Notes under the pieces: generated by a model
The model's database searches: none
What the model saw: the letters and a program-made list of their open reading frames with translations, nothing else
What the model was told of the DNA's origin: nothing
Assembly (NCBI RefSeq): GCF_000519185.1
Contig: NZ_JAFA01000020.1
Location: 184 to 64,183 of the forward strand
Direction of reading: 5' to 3'
DNA from: Paraburkholderia nodosa DSM 21604
GTDB taxonomy: Bacteria > Pseudomonadota > Gammaproteobacteria > Burkholderiales > Burkholderiaceae
Length of the DNA stretch: 64,000 nucleotides
Program-made: the position numbers and the translations under genes
In this document: positions 36,445 through 46,451 of the stretch, piece by piece
Numbering within the stretch: the stretch's first letter is position 1
How the letters are laid out: every line of letters starts with the position of its first letter

Positions 36445-37674
36445 TCAGGAGGTAACCGCTCGTTCATCACGGAGCGTCGCCGTGAGTATCATCGCCACGC
36501 ATGCAAGCGCGGACGCGGTGATAAAAACGTCCTTGAGCGAACCAAACCAGGCTACGAAGTTGCCCCCCATCACATTGCCCAATGTCGTTCCAAGACCGAG
36601 AAAGACGTTGGCAACACCAAACACCGTGGTTGCCGAGCAAGGCTCCATAGTCTTGCTGATATACGCGGGAATCAGTCCGTAAATCGCATAGAACGAGAGA
36701 CCGAAACACACGGCGGCCGCTCGCAATTGCCACGCTTCGGAATGGAAAGCGATCAGGAGACCGGAGCCGGCGAGTGCAGTGAAGGAGAATGCGAGCGCAA
36801 TCCGTACCCCTGCCTTGTCGGCAGCCATCCCCGCCGCAAATCCGCTGAACAGTCCCACCACGCCAATCGTCGACCAGACTTGCCCAATAGTTGCCAGGGA
36901 ATGCCCCTCATCGGCCAGAAAGCTTGACAGGTAGTTTTGCCACGGCCCGCAAGCCATTCCGCTCAACGCGAGCAGTATCCAGACCGTCAGGTTGGCGCGA
37001 GTCACCAATCGCCACCGGTCGCCGGACGGGTGGCGATTTTCAGCGCGCTTTGGCGCCTTGCGGCTGAAAACCTGTGGAGCGAAGCGGCGAAGCGCAAGCA
37101 GTCCCACAAGCGCGATGACGAGCGAGACCGACCCCGCCACAATCCATATCGAGTGCCAGCTGTATCCTGGTAGCACCCGCGACACCAGAACGCCATTCGC
37201 AAATTGCCCATAGGCCGTGCCGCTCGAAACCAGACCATTGACGCGGGACCGGTACCCGAAAGGGACTGTCCGGGAGATTGCACCGACGCTCGGGACCATC
37301 ATGAAAGCCGCCGTCGCGCCAAGTCCGGCGAGAACGAGTCCGACCGACATTACGCTCTGGACTCTCGCGAACAGCAGCAAAAGCAGGGCTGCGGCAGTGA
37401 CAGCGCCCACAATGACCTGCCCCTCGCCGAAGCGGGTTGTGAGGCGCGGACAAACTAGCGCCGCAACGAGATACGCCGTCTGGGCTCCGCCAGTTACGAT
37501 GCCAATCGCCGTATAGTCGAACCCGAGACCCTGCCGCATCACTGGCACGACCAGCGCAAAAAGATAGAGCCCGAAACCGAACACGACCGCCACGAACAGC
37601 GTGAAGACGACGGCAACGCTGATCGTGCGCACGATCGACTGAGTGCTTGTGGAAGTCATTGCGTTCGTCGCCAT
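36445..37674 (-). CDS. MFS transporter (YbfB/OFA-like)
   Basis: This 409-residue membrane protein has twelve hydrophobic helices. FGFGLYLFALVVPVMRQGLG in helix 1, GIVTGGAQTAYLVAALVCPRL in helix 2 and a charged central loop (RRFAPQVFSRKAPKRAENRH) fit the MFS fold of the YbfB-type group. The substrate is unknown. It is divergent from a small ArsR-type regulator gene with a 75 bp gap holding a palindrome, which is strong positional evidence that the regulator controls it. Confidence 0.87.
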   Translation of the reverse strand: MATNAMTSTSTQSIVRTISVAVVFTLFVAVVFGFGLYLFALVVPVMRQGLGFDYTAIGIVTGGAQTAYLVAALVCPRLTTRFGEGQVIVGAVTAAALLLLLFARVQSVMSVGLVLAGLGATAAFMMVPSVGAISRTVPFGYRSRVNGLVSSGTAYGQFANGVLVSRVLPGYSWHSIWIVAGSVSLVIALVGLLALRRFAPQVFSRKAPKRAENRHPSGDRWRLVTRANLTVWILLALSGMACGPWQNYLSSFLADEGHSLATIGQVWSTIGVVGLFSGFAAGMAADKAGVRIALAFSFTALAGSGLLIAFHSEAWQLRAAAVCFGLSFYAIYGLIPAYISKTMEPCSATTVFGVANVFLGLGTTLGNVMGGNFVAWFGSLKDVFITASALACVAMILTATLRDERAVTS

Positions 37675-37682
37675 ACTCTACC

Positions 37683-37724
37683 TATATCGGTAAATGACTA
37701 TATAGAAAGAGTACAATATAGATT
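37683..37724. promoter_or_regulatory. Candidate ArsR operator and divergent promoter
   Basis: Between the MFS and ArsR starts, an AT-rich stretch contains the perfect palindrome ctatatag (37698-37705). Related half-sites CTATAT lie at 37682-37687 and ATATAG at 37717-37722. The surrounding DNA is GC-rich, so this cluster stands out. ArsR repressors usually bind such short AT palindromes that overlap the -10 region. Confidence 0.5.
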
Positions 37725-37749
37725 GGTCCCGTCAAGGAAAATCTGAGCA

Positions 37750-38088
37750 ATGCCGAAAATGGACAATCTCGATGAGAGCCAGCTGCAGGACGCGCTGCAT
37801 GCACTCTCAAATCGCCACCGGCTGACGATACTCATCTGGCTTACCGAGCCGGAAAAGCACTTTCCACCGCAGCGGGACGCGGACCTTGTGAGGGACGGAG
37901 TGTGTGTCAGTTTCATCACCGAGAAGGCGGGCCTCAGTCAGCCCACTGTCACCACGCATATGCAGGCGCTGGCAGCGGCAGACCTGGTGACTTCGAAGAA
38001 AATCAAAAACTGGGTGTACTACAAGCCCAATAGCGTGGCGATCGAACGCTTGCTCGACGACCTGGACCGCGCGCTCCGTCCCACTTGA
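37750..38088 (+). CDS. ArsR-family winged-helix regulator
   Basis: The 112-residue protein has the ArsR core: LHALSNRHRLTILIWL, then a helix-turn-helix at ITEKAGLSQPTVTTHMQALAAADLV with wing SKKIKNWVYYKPN. An inserted charged loop with a single Cys (RDGVCVSFI) lies before the recognition helices, as in ArsR members that respond to organic effectors. No metal-type Cys pair is visible. It is divergent from the MFS gene and probably represses it. Confidence 0.85.
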   Translation: MPKMDNLDESQLQDALHALSNRHRLTILIWLTEPEKHFPPQRDADLVRDGVCVSFITEKAGLSQPTVTTHMQALAAADLVTSKKIKNWVYYKPNSVAIERLLDDLDRALRPT

Positions 38089-38281
38089 CCGATTCGCTTT
38101 CGACAACTGAAGTGGGGCCCCGCATGAGTCATCGCGCACGTGCCGGGAGGGTCTCTTATTGGGGGCGGAACCGACGCGCTGGTGACCCAATGCAACGGTT
38201 GCTACTGACTGTCCGTGGCTCGACCTCTGCCCCCGATGCGGTCGGCCTTAGCCGACCTCAACGTCCTGGACCAATATCGCC

Positions 38282-39157
38282 ATGGAACTCCGGCATCTTC
38301 GCTATTTCATCGCTGTCGCCGAATTGCGCAGCGTACGTGCGGCGTCTGAACAACTGCACGTAACCCAGCCGGCGATATCCCGGCAAATCCAGGATCTCGA
38401 GCACGCCATCGGCGCAACGCTGTTCGAGCGCACACCGCGCGGCCTGATACTCACGGCTGCAGGCAAAGCCTACCTTGCCGAAGCGCGAGAGATTCTGGCC
38501 CGCGTCGACGCCGCCAATCGCCGCGCCCGCCAGATCGCTTCCGGCTTGCAGGGTCATTTGCGTATCGGTTTCGTCGAAAACGCGGCATGGAGTGGCATTG
38601 TCTCCAGCGCATTGAGCGAATTCGAACAGGCCGTGCCGCAAGTGTCACTCGAACTGCAGCCAATGAATACGCCAGAACAACTCGAAGCGATTGCGGCGGG
38701 ACGGCTCGACGGCGGATTTTGCTATCGCGTCGGCGTGCTACCCGAAGACATCGCCAGCGTGCCCGTGCTCGAACAGAATGTTGTGCTGGCCGTACCAGCA
38801 GCGTGGCCGCTCGGCAAAGGGGGAGCGGTTGCGACAACGGAACTCCGGAGCACGCCATTTATCGCGTTTCCTCGACACGTCTACCCGGCGTACTACGATC
38901 GCCTGCTGTCCGCTTGCGCCGAGCGCGGGCTCACGCTCGACATTCGACAGGAGGCTAGCACCGAAACGGCAATCCTTTCGCTCGTGTCCGCGGGTATGGG
39001 CGCTGCAATCGTGAACGCCGCGAATCGTGATCGTCCACCGGCACGCGTGCGTTTCGTCGGTCTGCAAGATTTGTCGGTGCCATTACCTCTCGAATTCTGC
39101 TACGCAGTAAGCGGAGCAAACCTGGCGCTGAGTCGATTCGTCGACCAGTTGAGGTAG
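38282..39157 (+). CDS. LysR-family regulator (CatR/CynR-like)
   Basis: The 291-residue protein begins MELRHLRYFIAVAELRSVRAA, the typical start of the CatR/CbnR branch, with TQPAISRQIQDLE as recognition helix. The ligand domain (GHLRIGFVENAAWSG, LDGGFCYRV, ETAILSLVSAGMGAAIVN) is complete. Three same-strand genes follow (AspA-like deacylase, MFS, MBL hydrolase), beginning 153 bp downstream. I infer that it controls them, although LysR genes are more often divergent from their targets. Confidence 0.87.
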   Translation: MELRHLRYFIAVAELRSVRAASEQLHVTQPAISRQIQDLEHAIGATLFERTPRGLILTAAGKAYLAEAREILARVDAANRRARQIASGLQGHLRIGFVENAAWSGIVSSALSEFEQAVPQVSLELQPMNTPEQLEAIAAGRLDGGFCYRVGVLPEDIASVPVLEQNVVLAVPAAWPLGKGGAVATTELRSTPFIAFPRHVYPAYYDRLLSACAERGLTLDIRQEASTETAILSLVSAGMGAAIVNAANRDRPPARVRFVGLQDLSVPLPLEFCYAVSGANLALSRFVDQLR

Positions 39158-39310
39158 GTGACGCCTTGCACTGGCGCATCGATGGAAGAACGAGTTGCCG
39201 GTGATGCCTTCAAGGCATCGGCCGCCGCAGAAAACGGCATTGGTCAGGCGCTTTATCCTCGGCGATAGTAAGACAACCGGGGCGCCGCCTCGCCGTCTAC
39301 TGATCGCACC

Positions 39311-40327
39311 ATGTCCCATCCTCCTTCGCTTATTGCCACTGACGTGGATTTTGAGCGCACCGGTTTCCAGACCGGCACGCTCCGGCTGCCCTGGTCGCAC
39401 GACCGCTCGGCGTACGGGCACATTCCGATCCCGCTCGCCGTACTCAATGCCGGAGCCGGGACAGGCCCGACGATTCTACTCACGGGCGGCAACCATGGCG
39501 ACGAATACGAAGGCCCCGTCGCACTGATCAAGCTATTGCAGCGGATGCCGTCGATGACGATCCGCGGCCGCCTCATCGTGATCCCTGCGCTGAACTTCCC
39601 GGCCTTCATCAACGGCTCCCGCACCTCCCCCATCGACCGCGGCAACCTGAACCGGCTTTTCCCCGGCGCCCGCAACGGGCAGCCGACCGAGATGATCGCG
39701 CACTACGTCGAAACGGAACTGCTCCCACGCGCCGATATCGTGATCGATCTTCACGCCGGCGGCGCATCGTTCGAACATGCTCCGACGCTTCTCGCGTCGC
39801 CGCCCGCCGGGGTCGAGCGGCGTGAACTCTATCTCGACCTCGTACGTGCGTTCGGTGCGCCGAACACGATGATCATGGATCTACTCGGCGAAGATCGCAC
39901 TTTCGCGGCGGCGGCCGAACGCCACGGAAAGCTCTTTCTGTGTGGCGAATTCGGCGGCCACGCAGGGTGCGACGCGGCCAACCTGGCGATCGTCGAGAGC
40001 GGCCTCTCTCGTATCCTGCACCGGCTCGGCATGACGCGGGAAGCCCATCTTTCGCCTGCGCGCGAGACCCGCTTCCTGCGTGTGGAAGGCGAACGCCACT
40101 ATGTGTATTCGCCCATTGCGGGCGTGTTCGAACCCACCTTCGCGCTCGGCGAACGCGTTCGCGAAGGTCAGATCGCGGGGCGTCTCTTCGATCCACACCG
40201 GCCCTGGCAGGCGCCGCTGGAGATTCGCTTTCGCGCAGACGCAACGGTGATGTGCGTCCGCACTTTCGCACGCGTGGATCCCGGCGACTGTATCGCGTTG
40301 CTGGCCGCGGATACCGTTGCCGATTGA
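39311..40327 (+). CDS. Succinylglutamate desuccinylase/aspartoacylase-family deacylase
   Basis: The protein has 338 residues. The zinc site of the family is visible: GGNHGDEYEG supplies His and Glu, and VIDLHAGG the second His. RGNLNRLFPG is the substrate-binding Arg-Asn-Arg loop. The C-terminal barrel-like end (GVFEPTFALGERVREGQIAG) is also usual. The closest style is the DoeB/N-acetyl-diaminobutyrate deacetylase group. It removes an acyl group from an N-acylated amino acid or similar compound. It heads a likely operon with the MFS and MBL genes. Confidence 0.88.
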   Translation: MSHPPSLIATDVDFERTGFQTGTLRLPWSHDRSAYGHIPIPLAVLNAGAGTGPTILLTGGNHGDEYEGPVALIKLLQRMPSMTIRGRLIVIPALNFPAFINGSRTSPIDRGNLNRLFPGARNGQPTEMIAHYVETELLPRADIVIDLHAGGASFEHAPTLLASPPAGVERRELYLDLVRAFGAPNTMIMDLLGEDRTFAAAAERHGKLFLCGEFGGHAGCDAANLAIVESGLSRILHRLGMTREAHLSPARETRFLRVEGERHYVYSPIAGVFEPTFALGERVREGQIAGRLFDPHRPWQAPLEIRFRADATVMCVRTFARVDPGDCIALLAADTVAD

Positions 40328-40390
40328 GCACAGAACAAAAAGAACGTCTGCGACTGACGACTCCCCGACTCATCCCTTCGGAGACAGTGT

Positions 40391-41791
40391 ATGAGCGCCA
40401 ATCCGCTTTTGACTCAGCCGGCCGGGCACGGCGCGCGACCGACCTGCAGCGATGTGCGACATCCGGTCTACATCGTGCTGCTGTTTTTCACCTGCTTCGC
40501 GTTCTCGTATCTGGATCGGCAGATCGTCAGCATTCTCGTGCAGCCGATCAAGCAGTCGCTCGCGCTCACCGATACGCAAATCGGCCTGTTACAGGGTCTT
40601 TCGTTCACGATGTGTTATGCAACGGCCGGTGTTTTCGTCGCGCGGCTCGTCGATCACGCCAACCGGACAAAGCTGATTGCCGCCTGCATTGCAATCTGGG
40701 CGATCTCGACGATGGCATGCGGATTCGCTTCAAACTTTTCCGAACTGCTCATCGCCCGCGCGGGGACCGCAATTGCCGAAGCAGCGCTGAGCCCCGCCGC
40801 ATTGTCGATCTTCAGTGACATCTTCACGCCGCGCCGCGTGGCGCGCGCGAGCAGTGTTTTCATGCTCGGGCCGTATGTCGGCGGCGGCGTCGCGCTATTC
40901 GGCGGCGGCATGCTGTTGTCCGCCGCGCATGGGGACAGCGGTGCCTGGCTCGCGACACATGGCGTTGAACCGTGGCAAGCCGTGTTCGTCGCGGTCGGAT
41001 TGCCCGGGCTCGTCCTGGCCGCGCTGGTGGCATTCACAGTTCGTGAACCTGTCCGCCTGGAGACGCTCGCTCACGCAACGCCGATAGAGGATGTCATGCC
41101 GTCCCTGCGGGACGTCATGATCGAACTGTTCGTGCGCAATCGCTTCTGTCTGCCGTACTTCGCGGCCTACGTGGCGTTGATCACGCTGTTCTACTCGCAC
41201 GCCGCGTGGTTTCCGACCTTGCTGATGCGGCATTTTCATCTCGCGCCCAAAGTAGTGGGCCAGATGGCTGCACCTGCTTACATGATCGGCGGGACACTCG
41301 GTGTCGCGTGCGCGGGCATGCTCGCAACACGCGTCACTGACGAAAGCACCTTGCGCAAGGTGCTGGGCTTCTCCGCCGGCGCGGTTGCTACGCTGGTGCC
41401 GGCTGCGATTGCGATGCCGCTCGTCGGTGACAGCACCGTTGCGATCGTGCTATACGGCACCTGTGCGTTCACCGCGAGCATTGCGATGGGCCTTGCACCC
41501 GTGCCGTTGCAGATCGCCGTGCCGAACCGCATGCGTGGCCGTTCGCTCGCCTTGCTCGTGTTCATGACCAACGCGATCAGCGGAGGCGTGGGTCCGCTGG
41601 CTGTCGGCTACCTGAACGAGCACCTCGGGCACACGGACAACAGCCTGGGTGTGGCGCTGGCGTTGACCGGCGGGTTGTCCGCGCTGATCGGCGCCGCGCT
41701 CTACGCACTGGCCATGCGGCGCGTGCCGGTTGTGCAAGCGTCGGCCGGAGCAAGTGATTCTACGACTTCCGACAAGCGAATATCGCCATGA
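40391..41791 (+). CDS. MFS transporter (spinster-like)
   Basis: The protein has 466 residues and twelve helices. YIVLLFFTCFAFSYLDRQIV and LLQGLSFTMCYATAGVFVARL resemble the spinster/ExuT-like branch of MFS permeases found with aromatic and organic-acid catabolic genes. It starts 63 bp after the deacylase gene and its stop overlaps the MBL-hydrolase start (ATGA). It likely brings in the compound the two enzymes process. Confidence 0.87.
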   Translation: MSANPLLTQPAGHGARPTCSDVRHPVYIVLLFFTCFAFSYLDRQIVSILVQPIKQSLALTDTQIGLLQGLSFTMCYATAGVFVARLVDHANRTKLIAACIAIWAISTMACGFASNFSELLIARAGTAIAEAALSPAALSIFSDIFTPRRVARASSVFMLGPYVGGGVALFGGGMLLSAAHGDSGAWLATHGVEPWQAVFVAVGLPGLVLAALVAFTVREPVRLETLAHATPIEDVMPSLRDVMIELFVRNRFCLPYFAAYVALITLFYSHAAWFPTLLMRHFHLAPKVVGQMAAPAYMIGGTLGVACAGMLATRVTDESTLRKVLGFSAGAVATLVPAAIAMPLVGDSTVAIVLYGTCAFTASIAMGLAPVPLQIAVPNRMRGRSLALLVFMTNAISGGVGPLAVGYLNEHLGHTDNSLGVALALTGGLSALIGAALYALAMRRVPVVQASAGASDSTTSDKRISP

Positions 41792-42675
41792 AAGACACTT
41801 CCAATACCCATCTCGTGGGCGAAGCCACCATCACCCGGGTCGATGAAACCGCCTTCGCACTGGCTCCCGACGTCTTGTTCCCCGACTGGGATGCCGCTAG
41901 CGGCCGTGCCCTGGAGGAACACTGTTCGACTGCCAGCCTCGACCTCACGAATCGACGCGTTTCGCTGAAAACGCATTTGTGGGTCGTTGAAATCAGCGGC
42001 CTGACGATCGTCGTCGATACGGGGATCGGCAACGGGAAGACGCGGCCGTTCAGCGCGCTGTTCGACAGACTCGACAACCCCGTGCTCGAGCGTTTCGAAG
42101 CGGCAGGCTTCCCGCGCGAGCGAGTTGATTATGTGTTGCTCACGCATTTGCACGTCGATCACGTCGGATGGAACACGCATTGGCAAAACGACCGCTGGAC
42201 GCCCGTCTTTCCGAACGCCACCTATGTATTCGGCCAGCGCGAACGCGATTATTTCGCGACGCCGGAAGGAGAGCCGCGGCGTATGGTATTCGACGACAGC
42301 GTACTGCCCATCATCGAAGCCCAACAGGCTCGCGTCGTGCCAGACGAAGGGGCGGAAATTGTCGACGGTATTCGCTTTCTGCCGACGCCGGGCCACAGCA
42401 TCGGGCATATGGCCATCGAAATTCGCTCGCGCGGAGAGACAGCGTTGTTTTCCGGGGACGTCATGCATAGTCCGCTGCAGGTCTACCGTCCTCAGTGGAA
42501 TTCGACGTTCTGCCTTGATCAGCCACAGGCGCGAGCATCGAGACAATCGCTGCTCGAACATGCGGCGAGAACGGGTGCGACTGTATTCCCCGCGCACTTT
42601 CCAGAAACATCGGCCGGCACGGTGCACGAGGGTCCATACGGCTTCGAATGGCACTACCTGAAAAGCGCGAAATGA
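41788..42675 (+). CDS. MBL-fold metallo-hydrolase
   Basis: This 295-residue protein has the metallo-beta-lactamase zinc motif LLTHLHVDHVGWNT (H-x-H-x-D-H). Further ligands are the His in PTPGHSIGHMAI, the Asp in LFSGDVMHSP and the His in FPAHFPET. The pattern is that of lactonase and other hydrolase relatives. It overlaps the transporter gene by 4 bp. With the AspA-like deacylase it suggests opening of a cyclic ester or similar bond in one pathway, but no substrate can be named. Confidence 0.88.
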   Translation: MKDTSNTHLVGEATITRVDETAFALAPDVLFPDWDAASGRALEEHCSTASLDLTNRRVSLKTHLWVVEISGLTIVVDTGIGNGKTRPFSALFDRLDNPVLERFEAAGFPRERVDYVLLTHLHVDHVGWNTHWQNDRWTPVFPNATYVFGQRERDYFATPEGEPRRMVFDDSVLPIIEAQQARVVPDEGAEIVDGIRFLPTPGHSIGHMAIEIRSRGETALFSGDVMHSPLQVYRPQWNSTFCLDQPQARASRQSLLEHAARTGATVFPAHFPETSAGTVHEGPYGFEWHYLKSAK

Positions 42676-42931
42676 AACGACGCCAGAGCAACGAGACGTT
42701 GCGATCCGGGCGCGCTCCGCTCGTGCGGAGGCTCCGATTTTTCAGAACAACCTGCAGGCGCCTCGCGGTAACGGCAAGTCTCGAGACCTCTCCGGACCTT
42801 CATCCAGGCGCAACCTCTGCAACTGCCCTGTCGCCATGGCACGACCTCGAAAATGTCAGCCAACCGGTCCGTCGCGATTGACATGTATCGCGTCATGAGC
42901 GGCGGCGTCGTTGTCTAAAACGAAAATGTAC

Positions 42932-44329
42932 TCAGGCCGGAGCGATGTTCTGATTCATGTGGAAGAAGTTGTCGGGATCGTACTGGCGTTTGATGGAAGC
43001 CAGCCGCGAATAATTGTCGCCATAGGCTTCCTTCACGCGTTCGTCGCCTTCCTCTCCGAGGTTGTTTGCATAGACGCCTCCGGATGAATACAGCCTTAGC
43101 GCGTCCCATACGCTGCGCGCCCATTGGACGTTCACGGCGTCTTCGGCTGCGTCGTCCCAGATGGCGACTGGAAAGCAGTCAAAGCTGGCGTCGCGATGCG
43201 GGTAGGCAGTCGCGGACCCGGCGACGCGGGCAATGGCTCCCCCTACATGCTGAAACACCAGCAGCGATGACACCGAAGGCGAACGTTCATAGGCGCCCAA
43301 TACCGCGTCGATCGCGCCATCGTCGATCTCTTTCAGGAACTGTGCCTTCCAGTAATACCTCCGGCCCCGCGGAAACACACCGTCGCCGTTTGATTGAATC
43401 TGGAGATAGGGCAAGCGTTCGAGGCGGCGGTCGACGGGTGAACCGGACTCCATCAGTGTCTCGAGAACCCGTCGACCGGACTCTGGCGCGCCGACATAGC
43501 AAGCCGATATGCTGAAGAATCGCTCGCCGGAAGGATGGGTGACGAATGCAGCATCTGCGCTCACCTCATCCGGCGCATTGCGCGCAAACTGATCATAAAA
43601 GCGCAATGCGGCGCGTGCCTGCTCGAACGGGTAGCGCACAGAGCCGACGAGCAACTCGGAATCCAGCGGGTGAAGCCGTAAATAGAAAGCTGTCGCGATG
43701 CCGAAGTTGCCTCCACCGCCCCGCACGGCCCAGAACAGGTCGGGATGTTTGCTGTCGTTCACTAACCGTTTTTGCCCGTCCGCAGTGACCATTTCGACGG
43801 CGACCAGGTTATCGCAAGTCAGCCCGTATTTACGGCCGAGCTTGCCGAACCCGCCGCCCAATGTCAGGCCGGCAAGGCCCGTGTCGCTGATAACACCCGT
43901 TGTCGTCGCGAGGCCGTGGGCCATTGTGGCCCGATCGAACTCACCGAGGTTGAGGCCAGCCTCCGCGCGCACCAGCCGCCGATCAGCGTCGACGTCAATC
44001 TGCTTCATCCGGGAGAGGTCGATAACCATACCGCCATCGCACACCGAAAGGCCCGCCACGTTGTGACCGCCGCTGCGCACGGCAACCCGCGAATCAATCG
44101 ACCTGGCAAAGCGCACGGCTGCGACCACGTCGTCGGCGTCAGCACAATAGATGATCATTGCCGGCCGCTTGTCGACTGTCCCGTTCCACACCCGGCGCGC
44201 CTCGTCGTAATCCGGATCGCGTGGCATGACCAGCGTGCCGTGAAGCGTGCCACGCAATTGCTCGAGCTGACGCGAGGCAGCGTGGCTTTCGCCCCTAAAG
44301 TTATGTGACGACGCTGTTTCGGTGCTCAT
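42932..44329 (-). CDS. FAD-linked oxidase (berberine-bridge-enzyme type)
   Basis: From ATG 44329 (GAGGCAAG upstream) the protein has 465 residues. The FAD-binding motif RSGGHNVAGLS contains the His that usually carries a covalent flavin link. GVISDTGLAGLTLGGGFGKLGRKYGLTCDN and FWAVRGGGGNFGI complete the PCMH fold. The C-terminal BBE motif ends YDPDNFFHMNQNI. The lack of a Cys in the second flavin-link position (GKLGRKYGLT normally has G-x-x-x-R-x-x-G-L-x-x-D only) suggests single covalent attachment. It oxidises an alcohol, sugar or similar substrate with O2. It is divergent from a LysR gene. Confidence 0.88.
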   Translation of the reverse strand: MSTETASSHNFRGESHAASRQLEQLRGTLHGTLVMPRDPDYDEARRVWNGTVDKRPAMIIYCADADDVVAAVRFARSIDSRVAVRSGGHNVAGLSVCDGGMVIDLSRMKQIDVDADRRLVRAEAGLNLGEFDRATMAHGLATTTGVISDTGLAGLTLGGGFGKLGRKYGLTCDNLVAVEMVTADGQKRLVNDSKHPDLFWAVRGGGGNFGIATAFYLRLHPLDSELLVGSVRYPFEQARAALRFYDQFARNAPDEVSADAAFVTHPSGERFFSISACYVGAPESGRRVLETLMESGSPVDRRLERLPYLQIQSNGDGVFPRGRRYYWKAQFLKEIDDGAIDAVLGAYERSPSVSSLLVFQHVGGAIARVAGSATAYPHRDASFDCFPVAIWDDAAEDAVNVQWARSVWDALRLYSSGGVYANNLGEEGDERVKEAYGDNYSRLASIKRQYDPDNFFHMNQNIAPA

Positions 44330-44466
44330 CTTGCCTCCCTCGTGCTCGCTAGCGCTGAAGAGCCGAAATTCAAGGTTCGGTCGCTTGATCGTTGCACTTC
44401 CCACGCATCGAAGCAAAATGAAAGAATTCAGCTTTCAGATGAGAAAACTTCATCTAGACTGAACAG

Positions 44467-45381
44467 ATGCGAAAGTTGCCTCCTCTGCGTTCGCTGCAGG
44501 CGTTCGAGGCGGTTGCGCGGCATCGCAGTTTCAAGGATGCCGCGGAAGAGCTCAACGTCACGCCAACAGCCCTGAGTCACCAGATCCGCACGCTGGAAGA
44601 AGCGTGTGGCCGGCAACTCTTTGCGCGTCGGCCGCGACCCATTCGACTCACCGCTGCCGGACAACTTTTGTATCCGGCGCTGCGGAGAGGATTCGATTCA
44701 TTCGCGGATGCACTCTCCACGGTCGCGGAAATGGGCGGCACGATCGCGCTACGGATCACCAGTCCGAACGCCTTCGCGAGTCGCTGGCTGGTTCCGCGGC
44801 TGTCGCAATGGCACGAGTCTCACCCCGATATTCCGCTGCAGATTATCGGTACCGATGCGGTCCTCGACCTGGACGCGGGCGAAGCAGACGTCGCGATACG
44901 CTACGCACACGCGGCGCCAAAAGGGCTGGTATGTAAAGAGATCGCGCGAGATGCGTTCTACCCCGTGGCTAGCCCCGGCCTCCTTGGGGCAGAAAATACA
45001 CGCCCAATTGCGGCGATGGACCTGCTTCGATTTCCTCTGATCCATTACGAGTGGACGAACGGAGATCCCGAGGCACCTTCCTGGCCGCGCTGGTTTTCGG
45101 CTTCCGGTGTTCTGGCATCCGCATTCATGCCTCTTCGCAGCAAGCGTGATTTGAGCTTTCGGGAAGAACTCCATGCGATTGACGCTGTGCTTGCCGGCCA
45201 GGGAATCGCTCTGTGCAGTGACATCGTACTGGAGCGGGCATTGCTGAGCGGAGCGCTCGTGAAAGTGCTTCCCCTTGCGTTGCCTGGCTACGGCTTCTAT
45301 GTTGCCCATCTCGCGGAGCATGCGACGTCCAGTGCAGTTCGCACCTTTGTACAGTGGGTCGCCTCCGCGCGTTGCGCTTAG
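44467..45381 (+). CDS. LysR-family regulator (GcvA-like)
   Basis: This 304-residue protein starts MRKLPPLRSLQAFEAVARHR and has the recognition helix TPTALSHQIRTLEE of GcvA-type regulators. The effector domain follows with ITSPNAFASRWLVPRL and GQGIALCSDIVLER. It is divergent from the FAD oxidase gene with a 137 bp gap, so it most likely regulates that gene. Confidence 0.88.
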   Translation: MRKLPPLRSLQAFEAVARHRSFKDAAEELNVTPTALSHQIRTLEEACGRQLFARRPRPIRLTAAGQLLYPALRRGFDSFADALSTVAEMGGTIALRITSPNAFASRWLVPRLSQWHESHPDIPLQIIGTDAVLDLDAGEADVAIRYAHAAPKGLVCKEIARDAFYPVASPGLLGAENTRPIAAMDLLRFPLIHYEWTNGDPEAPSWPRWFSASGVLASAFMPLRSKRDLSFREELHAIDAVLAGQGIALCSDIVLERALLSGALVKVLPLALPGYGFYVAHLAEHATSSAVRTFVQWVASARCA

Positions 45382-45734
45382 GAGCGGCCGGCCTCTCGCG
45401 CAAGTCAACGTCCATCCGGTTGCACATCGACATACCGCCGATCAGGCTTCGATGCGCCCTGGCCAATTTCGCGAAACACCGACAAGATCCCGTGCAATCC
45501 GCCTGTGGTCCAAATGGAGAACGGATTGAGTGAGACTGTACGTCGGCATTCGTACTTTCAGCGGATAACCCTTATCCGAAAGCGATTCTAGAACGCCGTC
45601 GAGCTGACTATGCACGATAAGCAATGGTCTTTCACACGTCGACCCAAAATAGTGAAGATAAAGTAGACGCCGGTGTCGGCGTTTTCGTACGTGATGGTCG
45701 CGTGATCGAACTGTTTTGACAGTGGAGGTTGCAG
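45382..45734. other. Spacer without a gene; promoter region for the SnoaL-like gene
   Basis: No supported frame is present. AT-rich stretches at about 45630-45720 before the GGAGG site of the next gene probably hold its promoter. Confidence 0.4.
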
Positions 45735-46127
45735 ATGGGATCTGATGAACGAGCTATACGTGAGGTCCACACAACGTGGATTGATGCAGTCAACGCGGGC
45801 GATCTTGTCCGCTTGCTCACCTTGATGGCGGACGATGTCGTGTTTTTGTATCCGGGTCGAGCGCCGCTCGGCCGGGAGGGATTCCCCGCCGGCTTCCTGG
45901 CCGCCCACCAACAATCCCGGATCCGTTGCATCAGCGAGTTGGAAGAGGTCGTGATCGTCGGCGAAGTCGCCTACACGCTGTGCCGGGACTCGTTATCTGT
46001 GACACCGCGCGCAGGGGGAGAAGCAACGGAGCTGGCCGGTCATCGGATCACCCTATACCGCAAACAGCCCGACGGCCGCTGGCTTCTGGCCCGCGACGCC
46101 AACACGCTCGCCCCAGTGGCAAGCTGA
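45735..46127 (+). CDS. SnoaL/DUF4440-type NTF2-like protein
   Basis: From ATG 45735 (GGAGG 6 bases upstream) the protein has 130 residues. The start DERAIREVHTTWIDAVNAGD, the LMADDVVFLYPGR strand and the final RKQPDGRWLLARDANTL are typical of YybH/SnoaL-like NTF2 folds. These bind small hydrophobic molecules or act as simple isomerases and hydrolases. It is isolated, so its ligand is unknown. Confidence 0.82.
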   Translation: MGSDERAIREVHTTWIDAVNAGDLVRLLTLMADDVVFLYPGRAPLGREGFPAGFLAAHQQSRIRCISELEEVVIVGEVAYTLCRDSLSVTPRAGGEATELAGHRITLYRKQPDGRWLLARDANTLAPVAS

Positions 46128-46451
46128 GGTCGTGAGAATCGTCTCACTCGACCTGGCCATTCATTCGAGCGTACGTCGAAATGGTCGCTGAGCGCCTTTG
46201 GGCCGCCGCTCATGTCGAGCGTTGACGTCCACCCGCGGAGTCTGCACCTGAGCCGCCCAACGACCGCTCCGGCTCGATATGACTCATTCGCGCTCTGAAA
46301 AGGCAACATCTGTCCGATCAGCGGCGGACCGAACACTCCCTCGTTCGCCGCAGAGCGCAGGTACAGCAACGTCCGCGGATGTTCGCTCATCTTGCCATGC
46401 CCCCATGGATAAGGGGCCGATGACTTGATGTCCAGGTTATGCAGGCGACGC
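46128..46451. other. Spacer at the 3' border of the catabolic cluster
   Basis: No gene with support is seen. It separates the plus-strand SnoaL-like gene from the convergent mhpC. No strong T-tailed hairpin was found by eye. Confidence 0.4.
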
